20,114 nucleotides of DNA from Candidatus Bathyarchaeota archaeon (GCA_016934355.1 JAFGTA010000074.1:1-20114); one strand, 5' to 3'. Counted from the first letter of the stretch, positions 1-6,959 are shown. The notes: generated by a model not told the origin, from the letters alone. Numbers and translations: made by a program.

Positions 1-1
1 C

Positions 2-541
2 CAGCCGAGGCAGCGCAAGGGACCTCTCAGCCTCGGGGCTGGCGTAACACCTAGAAAGATTATTGTGGTGGCACTCACTCTGGCCATCAGCCTCGCCAGC
101 ATACTCATGCTCAACAACTGGGCCGAGGTGTCTGAGACGCCGGCTGCGGGCCCCGTCTTCCCTACTACGCCCGAAGTCGTCGAGCTTCAGGACTATGTGC
201 TGGGGCTTGTGAACGAGGAGAGGGTGAAGGCTGGGCTCGGTGAGCTTGAGATCGACACGAACCCCATCGCGCAGAGGCACGCCGAGTCGATGCTTGAGAC
301 GGGGGAGTTCAGGCATAACCCGGAGCTGCCGGGAACGATGGGAGAGAACATCAAGTACCTTAAGAAGGGTGAGTTGTCGGATGAGGAGGCCCTCGACAGG
401 ATGATGTACGAGATGGTGTACGACGACGCCGAGTACGAGTGGGGGCACCGCGACAATATATTGAGCGAGGACTACAGCCGCGTCAGCGTGGGCGTCGCCT
501 ACAATGATGGCAGCATCTACCTCGTGCAGGACTTCAGCTAG
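2..541 (+). CDS. Membrane-anchored CAP (SCP/PR-1, YkwD-like) domain protein, 5' partial
   Basis: The reading frame is open from base 2 with no stop, so the true start probably lies left of the window; a GTG at 65 is the first usable internal start but would cut off the basic residues (PRK) that precede the hydrophobic helix. The visible order is a short basic segment, one membrane helix or signal anchor (about IIVVALTLAISLASILML), a linker, and a CAP domain. The CAP domain shows the family pattern: a helix with VNEERVKAGLGEL, the AQRHAESM helix, and EFRHNP followed by GENI. CAP proteins of the bacterial/archaeal YkwD type are secreted or surface proteins of mostly unknown activity; no protease activity can be inferred. 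The C-terminus (SIYLVQDFS) is normal for the fold. Fold assignment is secure; the role is not known. Confidence 0.82.
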   Translation, partial: QPRQRKGPLSLGAGVTPRKIIVVALTLAISLASILMLNNWAEVSETPAAGPVFPTTPEVVELQDYVLGLVNEERVKAGLGELEIDTNPIAQRHAESMLETGEFRHNPELPGTMGENIKYLKKGELSDEEALDRMMYEMVYDDAEYEWGHRDNILSEDYSRVSVGVAYNDGSIYLVQDFS

Positions 542-566
542 TTCCTGATCACCGCCCCATAAAGCC

Positions 567-573
567 TCTATAC
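567..573 (+). promoter_or_regulatory. TATA-like element for the 40-residue membrane peptide
   Basis: TCTATAC lies about 26 bases before the ATG at 596, the distance expected if transcription begins at the start codon (leaderless mRNA). It supports the small gene being real. Confidence 0.4.
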
Positions 574-595
574 ATGGTGTCTTCTCGCGTTCACC

Positions 596-718
596 ATGGA
601 GAAGCTGAGAACAGAGCACAAGTACTTCATGGGGGGCTTCATCTCCGGTTTTGCCTTCTACACGATAGTGTTCTTCCTAGGGTATTTCTGGCGACTCAAG
701 CAGATACTGGGTAGATAA
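596..718 (+). CDS. Small single-span membrane protein (40 aa)
   Basis: This short open frame encodes 40 residues: a charged start (MEKLRTEHKYF), one hydrophobic stretch of about 20 residues (GGFISGFAFYTIVFFLGYF), and a basic tail (WRLKQILGR). The charge distribution suits a single membrane helix. An A/T-rich TATA-like element sits about 26 bases before the ATG. It lies 54 bases after the CAP protein and ends six bases before the stop of the oppositely oriented M42 gene. I do not recognise a family. It could be a chance frame, but the promoter spacing, start codon and membrane-protein composition make a real gene more likely than not. Confidence 0.55.
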   Translation: MEKLRTEHKYFMGGFISGFAFYTIVFFLGYFWRLKQILGR

Positions 719-723
719 AGAGG

Positions 724-1818
724 CTACCTGCGGTAGACCTCTACGGTGTGCTGCAGGTCGCTCGCGTCGAGGGCCTTCACCGTCGCAGCCATGAGCTTAC
801 CCAGGTTCAGCAGGTCGGTTAGGCTGATGACCTCGTTGGGGCTGTGCATGTACCTGTTAGGCATACTGATGAGCCCGCAGATGGTGCCGCCTCGCTCCAC
901 CTGAATAGCCCAGGCGTCCGTTCCACTACGCGCCGGGACGCCGGTCCTCTGGCACGGGATGTTGTTCTTCTCGGCCTCCCTCTCCATCATCTCCCAGAGC
1001 TTACGGGTGAAGTTGGCGCCCAGCGCCACAACGGGCCCTTTCCCCAGCTCAATCCCGCCGACCTGGTTGGCCTTAACACCGGGGGCGACGGCGTGGGTGA
1101 CGTCGGTTGCGATGGCGGCCCACGGGTGGATGTTGTAAGCCGCGATGGTGGCGCCCCTGAGTCCCACCTCCTCCTGTACGGTGGCGACGAAGTGGACCTT
1201 GAGGCTCTTGGGCGGGCTCTTCTTGAGTATCTTCATGGTCTCGACGAGGCCGGCGACGCAGCAGACGTCGTCGAAGGCAGGCCCCACGACAAGGTCGCTG
1301 CCCTCCTTGCCCAGATATGTGACGTCCAGGTACGGGGTGCACACGACTCCGGGCTTGACGCCCATCTCCTCGACCTCCTCCTTGCTCTTGGCGCCCAAGT
1401 CGATGAGCATGTCCTTGAGCTCAGGGCTGCTGTCCCTCTCCTTGGCGTCTGTGAGGTGAGCAGCCTTGACGGCGACGGCGCCTACGATGTAGTCGTCCGG
1501 CCCGTCTCCGACCCAAACCTTGACGCGGGTGCCGTAGGCTACGCGCTTGTCCCAGCCGCCGACGTTGGTGAACGCCGCGAAGCCGTCACTGTCCACGTAC
1601 TTGATCATGAAGCCCAGCTGGTCGTAGTGGCCCGCCAGCATCACGGACTTGTCGCCGTCGCCGATGGTGCCTATGACGTTGCCCATGACGTCGACCTCGA
1701 CGACGTCGCAGTGCTTGCTGAACTCATCGACGATGAGTTTACGTCTCTGCTCCTCGAAGCCTGTTACGGCGGGGGCCGCCATGAAGCCTCTGAGGACCCT
1801 GAAAAGCTCCTTTGTCAA
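724..1818 (-). CDS. M42 family aminopeptidase (glutamyl aminopeptidase/endoglucanase type)
   Basis: A 364-residue cytosolic dizinc aminopeptidase of the M42 (TET/FrvX/PepA-like) family, which normally forms dodecameric tetrahedral shells and trims peptides released by the proteasome. Visible ligands and motifs: GHYDQLGF (first metal His/Asp), GPAFDDVCC (bridging Asp), VQEEVGLRGA (general-base and metal Glu), ATDVTHA (metal Asp) and a C-terminal HSPNEV (metal His). Length is normal. The start is read as TTG at 1816-1818, because an in-frame stop lies three codons upstream and the next ATG (M13) would remove part of the first helix (KELFRVLRGFMAAPAVTGFEEQ). It is divergent from the DDAH-like gene, with about 80 bases between the starts. 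Family assignment is firm; substrate preference cannot be read from sequence. Confidence 0.93.
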   Translation of the reverse strand: MTKELFRVLRGFMAAPAVTGFEEQRRKLIVDEFSKHCDVVEVDVMGNVIGTIGDGDKSVMLAGHYDQLGFMIKYVDSDGFAAFTNVGGWDKRVAYGTRVKVWVGDGPDDYIVGAVAVKAAHLTDAKERDSSPELKDMLIDLGAKSKEEVEEMGVKPGVVCTPYLDVTYLGKEGSDLVVGPAFDDVCCVAGLVETMKILKKSPPKSLKVHFVATVQEEVGLRGATIAAYNIHPWAAIATDVTHAVAPGVKANQVGGIELGKGPVVALGANFTRKLWEMMEREAEKNNIPCQRTGVPARSGTDAWAIQVERGGTICGLISMPNRYMHSPNEVISLTDLLNLGKLMAATVKALDASDLQHTVEVYRR

Positions 1819-1870
1819 CTCGAATCAGAATAATGTGTACCGCGTAGAGTTAAGGGTAACTGAGCCAACC

Positions 1871-1878
1871 GTTAAAAG
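1871..1878 (+). promoter_or_regulatory. TATA-like element for the DDAH-like gene
   Basis: GTTAAAAG is centred about 26 bases upstream of the ATG at 1901, which suggests a leaderless or nearly leaderless transcript. Confidence 0.5.
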
Positions 1879-1900
1879 AGCGGCGAGAGGAGCCTGATCC

Positions 1901-2656
1901 ATGGAGTACAGACACGCCCTAGTCAGGGAGCCCGGTGACAGCTACACAGGTTGCCTATCCACACACCCGCTGCATCACACAGTGAGCCTCGGCAAGGCTA
2001 GGGAGCAGCACGCCAAGTACCGCGAGACCCTCGCAGAGCTGGGGCTTGAGGTCATCGTGGTGCCTAGGGACGACGTCCACCCGGACAGCTGCTTCGTCGA
2101 GGATAACGCCGTCGTCGAGAATGGGAAGGCGTTGATATGCAGGATGGCTAAGCCAAGCAGGCGGGGCGAGCAGCCCGGTGTCGCTGCGGCGCTGGAGGCG
2201 TTGATGCCGGTGAAGTGGGCGGAGGAGCCCGCGACCATCGAGGGCGGCGACGTAGTCCACGCCGAGGGTAAGCTCATCTGCGGCATCACGGACAGGACGA
2301 ACCCTGAGGGCGTCGCCCAGATGCAGGAGTGGCTCGGCGTCCCCGTATCCACGGTGTTCGACCCCTCGATAATGCACCTGAAGAGCTACGTCACGTACCT
2401 CGGTAACGGCATCATGATCGCGACGGAGAAGTATTGCCGCCACCCTGCGCTGGAGGGCTTCCAGATGCTGGTGCCACCGGCTGAGGACGAGTACGCCGCC
2501 GACACGCTTTCCGTCGGCGACACCGTGCTCATGGCGGAGGGTTACAGCACCACCCAGCAGATGGTCCGTGAGGCCGGGTTCGACGTAGTTAGCCTCGATG
2601 TCTCAGAGATACAGAAATGCGACGGCGCCCTGACCTGCCTCAGCATCCTGTTCTAG
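1901..2656 (+). CDS. Dimethylarginine dimethylaminohydrolase (DDAH)-like amidinohydrolase
   Basis: A 251-residue single-domain member of the guanidino-modifying (pentein) superfamily, most like DDAH, which hydrolyses N-omega-methylated arginines to citrulline and a methylamine. The superfamily catalytic set is present: the FVED segment (residues 65-68) with acidic residues that bind the guanidinium group, EGGD (114-117), the active-site His at 159 (MHLKSYV), and the nucleophilic Cys at 246 in CDGALTCLSILF, close to the DDAH C-terminal signature. Length matches bacterial DDAH (about 250). Free methylarginine is not the only possible substrate: arginine or other guanidines are alternatives, and some archaeal relatives release ornithine from arginine. 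Its stop codon overlaps that of the convergent surface-protein gene through a shared CTAG at 2653-2656. Confidence 0.88.
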   Translation: MEYRHALVREPGDSYTGCLSTHPLHHTVSLGKAREQHAKYRETLAELGLEVIVVPRDDVHPDSCFVEDNAVVENGKALICRMAKPSRRGEQPGVAAALEALMPVKWAEEPATIEGGDVVHAEGKLICGITDRTNPEGVAQMQEWLGVPVSTVFDPSIMHLKSYVTYLGNGIMIATEKYCRHPALEGFQMLVPPAEDEYAADTLSVGDTVLMAEGYSTTQQMVREAGFDVVSLDVSEIQKCDGALTCLSILF

Positions 2657-3453
2657 CTGGTAAAATCCTCTATCAAGGTTTCCCTGAATGAGGTTCCTTC
2701 GACACCGAACACGATGGACAGCCTATATCGCCCCGAGGTAAACGGCCGCTCCCCTATCCTCAGCCTGTATTCGTCACCCCACTTCACAGTCGTGACGTTG
2801 GCGTCTCCCTCGTTGACGTAGACCTCATGCCATTGTCCTCTCGTCTTCGTCTCCAAGGTGTAGCTTGAGTTAAAGTACAGGCTTCTCGCACCGAAGTTCA
2901 TCAATCTGAGCGTAGGGCCGTCGGGGCTATTCTTCGTGAACGGGATGATGTTGTAGTAGTACTTGAACCCGTATCTCGGGGGTTCACCGGTGTCTTCCTC
3001 GGGCGGCCTCTCCACACTGAACTCTGCAAACGTCGGTTCAAGGGGTGCATTCTCGGCATCGTAGATATTTTTTGTGACTCGGTAACTTCCCGAGTTCAGG
3101 CCATCAATACTCATGTTATGAGTGTACATGCCTCCGGGTCTCATCGCGATCCCGAGGGCTATACACATGTATTGGGCTGGAACCGGGGCCCAAGAATCGT
3201 TGAAATGTTTCTCGACCTGATAACTTAAGCCAAGGAATATTTCGCTAGTCCCAATGTTATGGGTTGTGAGACTGATCGATGTTTCGTTTGTCACCGCTGA
3301 AGGCTCAACCGTAAGAGAAACGTGTGCGCCGTTCATCAGCAGGTAGCCGCCACGTACCCTCCTCACATGGTAATATTCACCGACTACGAAGCTGAAGCCT
3401 AAAACCGCCAACAAAAATAGTGCTATTAGCTTGACTACACGGTCTAAATGCAT
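2653..3453 (-). CDS. Surface-anchored protein with two Ig-like (Big_14-type) repeats
   Basis: The start is placed at the ATG at 3451-3453 (266 aa) rather than the longer frame to 3492, because an A/T-rich TATA element is centred about 25 bases upstream of it. The protein has a membrane helix at about residues 7-24 and an extracellular remainder. That remainder holds two tandem beta domains with the same order of motifs: a hydrophobic strand with Tyr (LGLSYQVEKH / FNSSYTLETK), a Trp strand (DSWAPV / GQWHEV), a Pro/Gly turn, and a closing SGSYRVTK / SGRYRLSI strand. This resembles the bacterial Ig-like Big_14 family. Five N-x-S/T sequons (NET, NDS, NMS, NSS, NVT) fit N-glycosylation at an archaeal cell surface. 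Its role is unknown; binding or structural function is an inference. Base composition is slightly richer in A/T than the flanking genes. Confidence 0.72.
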   Translation of the reverse strand: MHLDRVVKLIALFLLAVLGFSFVVGEYYHVRRVRGGYLLMNGAHVSLTVEPSAVTNETSISLTTHNIGTSEIFLGLSYQVEKHFNDSWAPVPAQYMCIALGIAMRPGGMYTHNMSIDGLNSGSYRVTKNIYDAENAPLEPTFAEFSVERPPEEDTGEPPRYGFKYYYNIIPFTKNSPDGPTLRLMNFGARSLYFNSSYTLETKTRGQWHEVYVNEGDANVTTVKWGDEYRLRIGERPFTSGRYRLSIVFGVEGTSFRETLIEDFTS

Positions 3454-3469
3454 CAAATCGGATTGATCA

Positions 3470-3484
3470 TCAATATAATATAAA
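3470..3484 (-). promoter_or_regulatory. TATA element of the surface-protein gene
   Basis: Read on the minus strand this is TTTATATTATATTG, centred about 25 bases before the ATG at 3453. It decides the start in favour of the shorter protein. Confidence 0.55.
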
Positions 3485-3565
3485 CCTAACAATTAGAACG
3501 CCGCTGAATTAAAACGGTGATTACTTCGGTCAATATATCACATAACCTGGTTTACTTGACTCGTA

Positions 3566-3578
3566 TTTCTATAGAATT
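3566..3578 (+). promoter_or_regulatory. TATA-like element of the E1 alpha-beta operon
   Basis: TTTCTATAGAATT is centred about 25 bases before the ATG at 3596. A second A/T-rich stretch (TTCTATATG) at 3590-3597 could drive a shorter form starting at the ATG at 3638. Confidence 0.45.
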
Positions 3579-3595
3579 AGTCCCCCCTTTTCTAT

Positions 3596-4582
3596 ATGGT
3601 AGTTAACTCTAAATTCGGTCCCTGTGCCTTTCTCAATATGAATTCCTTAGAGCTAGATAATGATCAGTCGCTGGAACTATACCGGGTCATGGTCAGGATC
3701 AGAACCTTCGAGAACGGCGTCAGGCGACTCATCACCGATGGAAAGATAGGGCACGTCAGCTTCTGCACCGGCGGCGAGGCTGTGGCGGCGGGAGTCAGCG
3801 CCCATCTTTCGGCGGAGGACCAGATCGGCTCGACCCACAGGCCGCTGGGGCACCTCGTCGCCAAGGGCGGCGACCTCAAACGGATGATGGCGGAGATCAT
3901 GGGCAAGTCCACAGGCACCAACAGGGGCAAGGGAGGCCCCTACCACATCTTCGATAAATCAGTCGGGGCGTTGGGCGCCAACGGCGTCGTAGGCGGCAGC
4001 GTACCCATATGCGCAGGCTACGCCCTCGCCAACCAGCTCCGAGGCAACGACAGGGTAGCCGTGAGCTACTTCGGGGAAGGCGCCAGCAACCAGGGAGGAG
4101 TACAGGAGACCCTGAACCTCGCAGCCTGCTGGAAGCTCCCCATGGTTTTCGTCTGCGAGAACAGCAGCCCCGAGGTTCAGGTGATGCTAGGCCACGAGAT
4201 CGACTACCCCCAGCTCAGCATCGACAACGTCGGCGACAGGGGCGCCACCTACGGGATGCCAGGCAGCACCCACGACGGCTGGGACGTCGAGAAGGTCTAC
4301 ACGACGGTAGGCGAAGCCGTTAAACTCGCCCGGGGCGGCGGAGGGCCATCCCTGCTAGAGTTCAAGGTATACAGGCTGGGCGCGGACGAGGAGAGCAAGT
4401 ACTGCCCAGTCAAGTGCTTCAGGGAGAAGCTCATGGAGAAGGGCGTCCTCACGGAGAAGCTGGACGCCGAGATACGCGGCGAGGAGGCGAAGAAGGTGAA
4501 GGAAGCAATAGACTTCGCGGTGGGAAGCCCTGAGCCGGAGCTACTGGACGCCTACAAGGGAATCTTCGTGGAGGATGACTAG
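3596..4582 (+). CDS. 2-oxoacid (acetoin/pyruvate-type) dehydrogenase E1 component, alpha subunit, divergent
   Basis: A 328-residue thiamine-diphosphate E1 alpha subunit closest in pattern to acetoin or pyruvate dehydrogenase alpha. E1 alpha pairs with E1 beta to decarboxylate a 2-oxoacid (or cleave acetoin) and pass the acyl group to a lipoyl E2. Visible: ELYRVMVRIRTFE at the N-terminus, THRPLGHLVAKG, GTNRGKGGPYHIF, GANGVVGGSVPICAGYALA and the ThDP fold segment FGEGASNQGGVQETLNLAACWKL. Three features are abnormal: the usual GDG is GEG (E161), the Mg-binding second Asn of ENN is Ser (S190), and the phosphorylation loop GHSxSD is absent and shortened (259-275, YRLGADEESKYCPVKCF). The start could instead be Met15 at 3638. 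The stop abuts the ATG of the beta gene, so translation is probably coupled. No E2 or E3 gene is in the window. Confidence 0.85.
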   Translation: MVVNSKFGPCAFLNMNSLELDNDQSLELYRVMVRIRTFENGVRRLITDGKIGHVSFCTGGEAVAAGVSAHLSAEDQIGSTHRPLGHLVAKGGDLKRMMAEIMGKSTGTNRGKGGPYHIFDKSVGALGANGVVGGSVPICAGYALANQLRGNDRVAVSYFGEGASNQGGVQETLNLAACWKLPMVFVCENSSPEVQVMLGHEIDYPQLSIDNVGDRGATYGMPGSTHDGWDVEKVYTTVGEAVKLARGGGGPSLLEFKVYRLGADEESKYCPVKCFREKLMEKGVLTEKLDAEIRGEEAKKVKEAIDFAVGSPEPELLDAYKGIFVEDD

Positions 4583-5551
4583 ATGACCACACGAACAATA
4601 ACATACTCAGAAGCTATCAACGAGGCTCTGCAATCCGAGATGAGCCACGACCCCGAGGTCATACTGTTCGGAGAGAACGTGTCAAGCGACTGGAGGCCCG
4701 CCACCAAGGGGCTCAAGGAGAGGTTCGGAAGGGAACGCGTCAGGGACGCCCCCATCACCGAGACCGCGTTCATAGGAGCGGGCGTCGGAGCTGCCGTCGC
4801 CGGCTTGAAGCCCGTCGTGGAGCTCATGCTTGTGGACTTCGGACTCGTCGCCATGGACCAAATACTGAACCAGATGGCCAAGACCACCTACATGACGGGG
4901 GGTGAGGTCAACGTCCCCATGGTGCTGCGCGCCGTCTACGGCGCCGGCGGAGGCAACGCCGCCACACACAGCGAGTCACTGTACGGCGTATACGCCCACA
5001 TGCCGGGAATGAAGGTAGCCGTACCGAGCAACCCGTATGACGCCAAGGGGCTCCTCATCACCGCGATACGTGACCCCAACCCTGTGGTCTTCTTCGAGCA
5101 CAGGCTACTCGGCCGCATGGAAGGAGAGGTGCCCGAGGAACCCTACACTGTACCCTTCGGGGTGGCCAACCTAGTCAGGGAGGGAGCCGACGTCACAGTC
5201 GTCGCGGTGGGCAAGATGGTTCAGGAGGCCGCTAAGGCGGCTGACGCACTTAAAGGCGAGGTGAGCGTCGAGGTTATAGACCCGCGGACCCTTGTTCCGC
5301 TGGACGAGGAAGCCATCCTCCGCAGCCTGGCCAAGACGGGCCGACTGGTCGTGGTGGACGAGGACTATGAGCGCTGCGGCTTCGCCGCAGAGGTCGCCGC
5401 CATAGCGGCGGAGAAAGGTTTCCACAGCCTGAAGGCGGCGGTGGCGCGGGTGGCTAACCCTAACGTCCCGATACCGTTCAACAGGAGGCTTGAGCTTCAC
5501 GTGCTGCCGGACAAAGACAAGATAGTCCGTGCCATAAAGAGCGTAGCATAG
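4583..5551 (+). CDS. 2-oxoacid (acetoin/pyruvate-type) dehydrogenase E1 component, beta subunit
   Basis: A 322-residue E1 beta subunit (transketolase central pyrimidine-binding plus C-terminal domains). It begins on the base after the alpha stop codon. Canonical features are kept: ILFGENV near residue 30, DAPITETAFIGAGVGAA with the Glu at 60 that activates the ThDP aminopyrimidine, VDFGLVAMDQILNQMAK, the THSES His at 129, MPGMKVAVPSNPYDAKGL, and a C-terminal domain with VEVIDPRTLVPLDEEAI and VVVDEDYERCGFAAEVAA. Length is normal (about 325). In contrast to its partner, I see no lost catalytic residue. The subunit pair would form an alpha2beta2 E1 in the cytosol. The substrate (pyruvate, branched-chain oxoacid or acetoin) cannot be decided from sequence alone. 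Confidence 0.92.
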   Translation: MTTRTITYSEAINEALQSEMSHDPEVILFGENVSSDWRPATKGLKERFGRERVRDAPITETAFIGAGVGAAVAGLKPVVELMLVDFGLVAMDQILNQMAKTTYMTGGEVNVPMVLRAVYGAGGGNAATHSESLYGVYAHMPGMKVAVPSNPYDAKGLLITAIRDPNPVVFFEHRLLGRMEGEVPEEPYTVPFGVANLVREGADVTVVAVGKMVQEAAKAADALKGEVSVEVIDPRTLVPLDEEAILRSLAKTGRLVVVDEDYERCGFAAEVAAIAAEKGFHSLKAAVARVANPNVPIPFNRRLELHVLPDKDKIVRAIKSVA

Positions 5552-5566
5552 TGAACACGACTGGCT

Positions 5567-5585
5567 GAGCCTCATAGGCTCTTTT
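5567..5585 (+). terminator. Hairpin plus T-tract terminator after the E1 operon
   Basis: GAGCC (5567-5571), a five-base loop and GGCTC (5577-5581) form a GC-rich stem directly followed by TTTT, 16 bases after the E1 beta stop. Confidence 0.55.
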
Positions 5586-5685
5586 CCCATTGAATGGAAG
5601 GTTTCTATCTACATAGACTTGGATAAGCTAGTTCCCATGCCTCGCCTACAGTAAAAGGATGACCACTGTTACCCCGAGTAACTGT

Positions 5686-5721
5686 GAAGCCGGCTGCTAC
5701 AGGAAACTTAGGAAGCCGGCT
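5686..5721. repeat. Two copies of GAAGCCGGCT that can pair as a hairpin
   Basis: The 10-base word occurs at 5686-5695 and 5712-5721. Because its core AGCCGGCT is self-complementary, the copies can pair across an 18-base loop with an 8-bp stem on either strand. The second copy overlaps the stop codon of the minus-strand coiled-coil gene, so it may act in 3'-end formation of that transcript. Confidence 0.4.
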
Positions 5722-6304
5722 AGGCTACGCCGACGAGCTGGGCCAGCCGCTTGATATTAGCCCTAAGCTTCTTCTTGGTCTCCGCGTCTATGTCGGCGTT
5801 CTTCACCGCCGCCATCTTGTTGCTCATGAACTCCTCTATAGCGGAGACGTCCCTTTGGTCCATCTGCTCGGGAAGCGTCTCTATGGCCCTGATGCACCTT
5901 AGGTTCCTGTCCACCCCCGCCTGGAGCTTGGCCATGTCCCAGTCCACAGCCCTCCTCTTGAACACGTACGAGTCCCCCTGGATGTCACCGATCTCCTTCC
6001 TCGCCTCCAGCAGATCCTTCTCCTCCTGAGCTTTCCTGAGCCTGCTCTGGTACTCGCCTAGGTCCTCGGTGAACCTTTTCAGGTGCATGTCCTTGAGCTC
6101 TAGGGCGCTCCCGAACCTGCACTCGTAGCTGGAGTACACCGAGTCGTACTGTTCAACCGTGACGGTTCCCCTGAGTAGCATGCCTGTGAGCTTCACATCC
6201 ATGGATACGAGCCTCTTCACCTCGTCTATGTTGGCAAAGGTGGCCCCGCAGTAGGTCTCCTCGGCGGGCTGGCTCTGCGTCACCGTGTCCAACTGGGCTT
6301 CCAT
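5720..6304 (-). CDS. Coiled-coil protein, possibly CdvA-like
   Basis: A 194-residue soluble protein with no signal or membrane helix. Residues about 30-115 are highly charged with heptad-like spacing (LKDMHLKRFTEDLGEYQSRL, RKAQEEKDLLEARKEIGDI), followed by SYVFKRRAVDWDMAKLQAGV and a second charged helix at the C-terminus. The segment RKEIGDI...YVFKRRAVDWDM recalls the coiled-coil domain of CdvA-type archaeal cell-division proteins, but I see no clear N-terminal PRC-barrel and no CdvB/CdvC gene nearby, so the match is tentative. The ATG at 6304 is supported by a TATA-like element (GCGATAAGTAC on the minus strand, 6324-6334) about 25 bases upstream. It is convergent with the E1 operon and divergent from the flavodoxin gene. 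Confidence 0.75.
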   Translation of the reverse strand: MEAQLDTVTQSQPAEETYCGATFANIDEVKRLVSMDVKLTGMLLRGTVTVEQYDSVYSSYECRFGSALELKDMHLKRFTEDLGEYQSRLRKAQEEKDLLEARKEIGDIQGDSYVFKRRAVDWDMAKLQAGVDRNLRCIRAIETLPEQMDQRDVSAIEEFMSNKMAAVKNADIDAETKKKLRANIKRLAQLVGVA

Positions 6305-6323
6305 GGCTCCTCATCCGCGGATG

Positions 6324-6334
6324 CGTACTTATCG
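6324..6334 (-). promoter_or_regulatory. TATA-like element of the coiled-coil gene
   Basis: GCGATAAGTAC on the minus strand is centred about 25 bases upstream of the ATG at 6304. Confidence 0.4.
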
Positions 6335-6511
6335 CTGTGTGTGTATCAGTTTTCAACAATACTTCACAGACATGTACGCTGAAGACTGTAACGCACTCCT
6401 CCAGTTGAGAAGCTGTGTGGACGGTTGCCAGCGAGTCTTTTCCCATTTTACTGTGTTTTTTCTCGAAAAGATGATATAGAGAGCCCTCAGAGAAGGAATG
6501 AGTGAATAAAC

Positions 6512-6922
6512 GTGACAGGAAAAACCCTCGTCATATACTACTCGAAAACAGGCAACACGAGGACAGTTGCCGAGGCCATCGCCGAGAAGACCGGCGGCGA
6601 CCTCATGGAGATCAACGAGCAGGGCAAAGCAGTCACTGCCAAAGACCCGTCCGCCTACGACCTCGTCGTCATCGGTACACCGGTGAACGGATTCAGGGCG
6701 TCAACCCCCATCCAGGGGTACCTGAAGGAGAACAACGGCAAGCTGCCCGAGGTCGCCACATACGCGACGTATTCTCTCTGGCCCGCTGGCACCCTCGGAG
6801 GGATGGAGAAGCTTGCGGGAAAGAAGCCGATTGCCTCCCAGACATTCAAGTCAGCCGATATAAAACTGGGGCGTATCGATGAGAGGGTCGAAGGCTTCGT
6901 AGCGGCCCTGAAGCGTGATTGA
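6512..6922 (+). CDS. Short flavodoxin / flavodoxin-like FMN protein
   Basis: A 136-residue single-domain flavodoxin fold, an FMN electron carrier or NAD(P)H quinone reductase-like protein. The N-terminal strand runs into the FMN phosphate loop, LVIYYSKTGNTRTVAEAIAE (SKTGNT at residues 11-16). This is followed by the YDLVVIGTPVNGF strand and loop near the flavin ring, and KLPEVATYATYSLWPAGTLGGMEKL as the second flavin loop. The GTG start at 6512 is the only start after an in-frame stop at 6503-6505. A three-codon frame (ATG AGT GAA TAA, 6498-6509) sits just before it. An A/T-rich element near 6470-6479 may be the promoter. Its redox partner is not evident; the nearby TIGR04076 gene is in the same direction but separated by T-rich DNA. 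Confidence 0.88.
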   Translation: MTGKTLVIYYSKTGNTRTVAEAIAEKTGGDLMEINEQGKAVTAKDPSAYDLVVIGTPVNGFRASTPIQGYLKENNGKLPEVATYATYSLWPAGTLGGMEKLAGKKPIASQTFKSADIKLGRIDERVEGFVAALKRD

Positions 6923-6959
6923 CCTCCACCGACATCATCTCCAACCCGTTATAACCAAA

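Noticed and set aside
844..1833. Long plus-strand open frame of 329 codons
   Set aside because: It lies fully antisense to the M42 aminopeptidase gene, whose motifs are unmistakable. The translation is low-complexity and His/Asp/Val-rich, as expected for the complement of high-GC coding DNA.
3836..3855. THRPLGH lacking the HG histidine in the E1 alpha subunit
   Set aside because: Branched-chain oxoacid E1 alpha subunits also lack this His (they have A-G there), so it is not by itself evidence of inactivity.
5552..5719. Possible tRNA or C/D box RNA in the gap after the E1 operon
   Set aside because: No acceptor-stem pairing or box C (RTGATGA) and D (CTGA) pair in correct order; the region is better explained by the terminator hairpin and decamer repeat.
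6498..6509. Three-codon upstream frame ATG-AGT-GAA-TAA before the flavodoxin start
   Set aside because: Too short to call a leader peptide. It is noted only because it ends two bases before the GTG; no evidence of attenuation.
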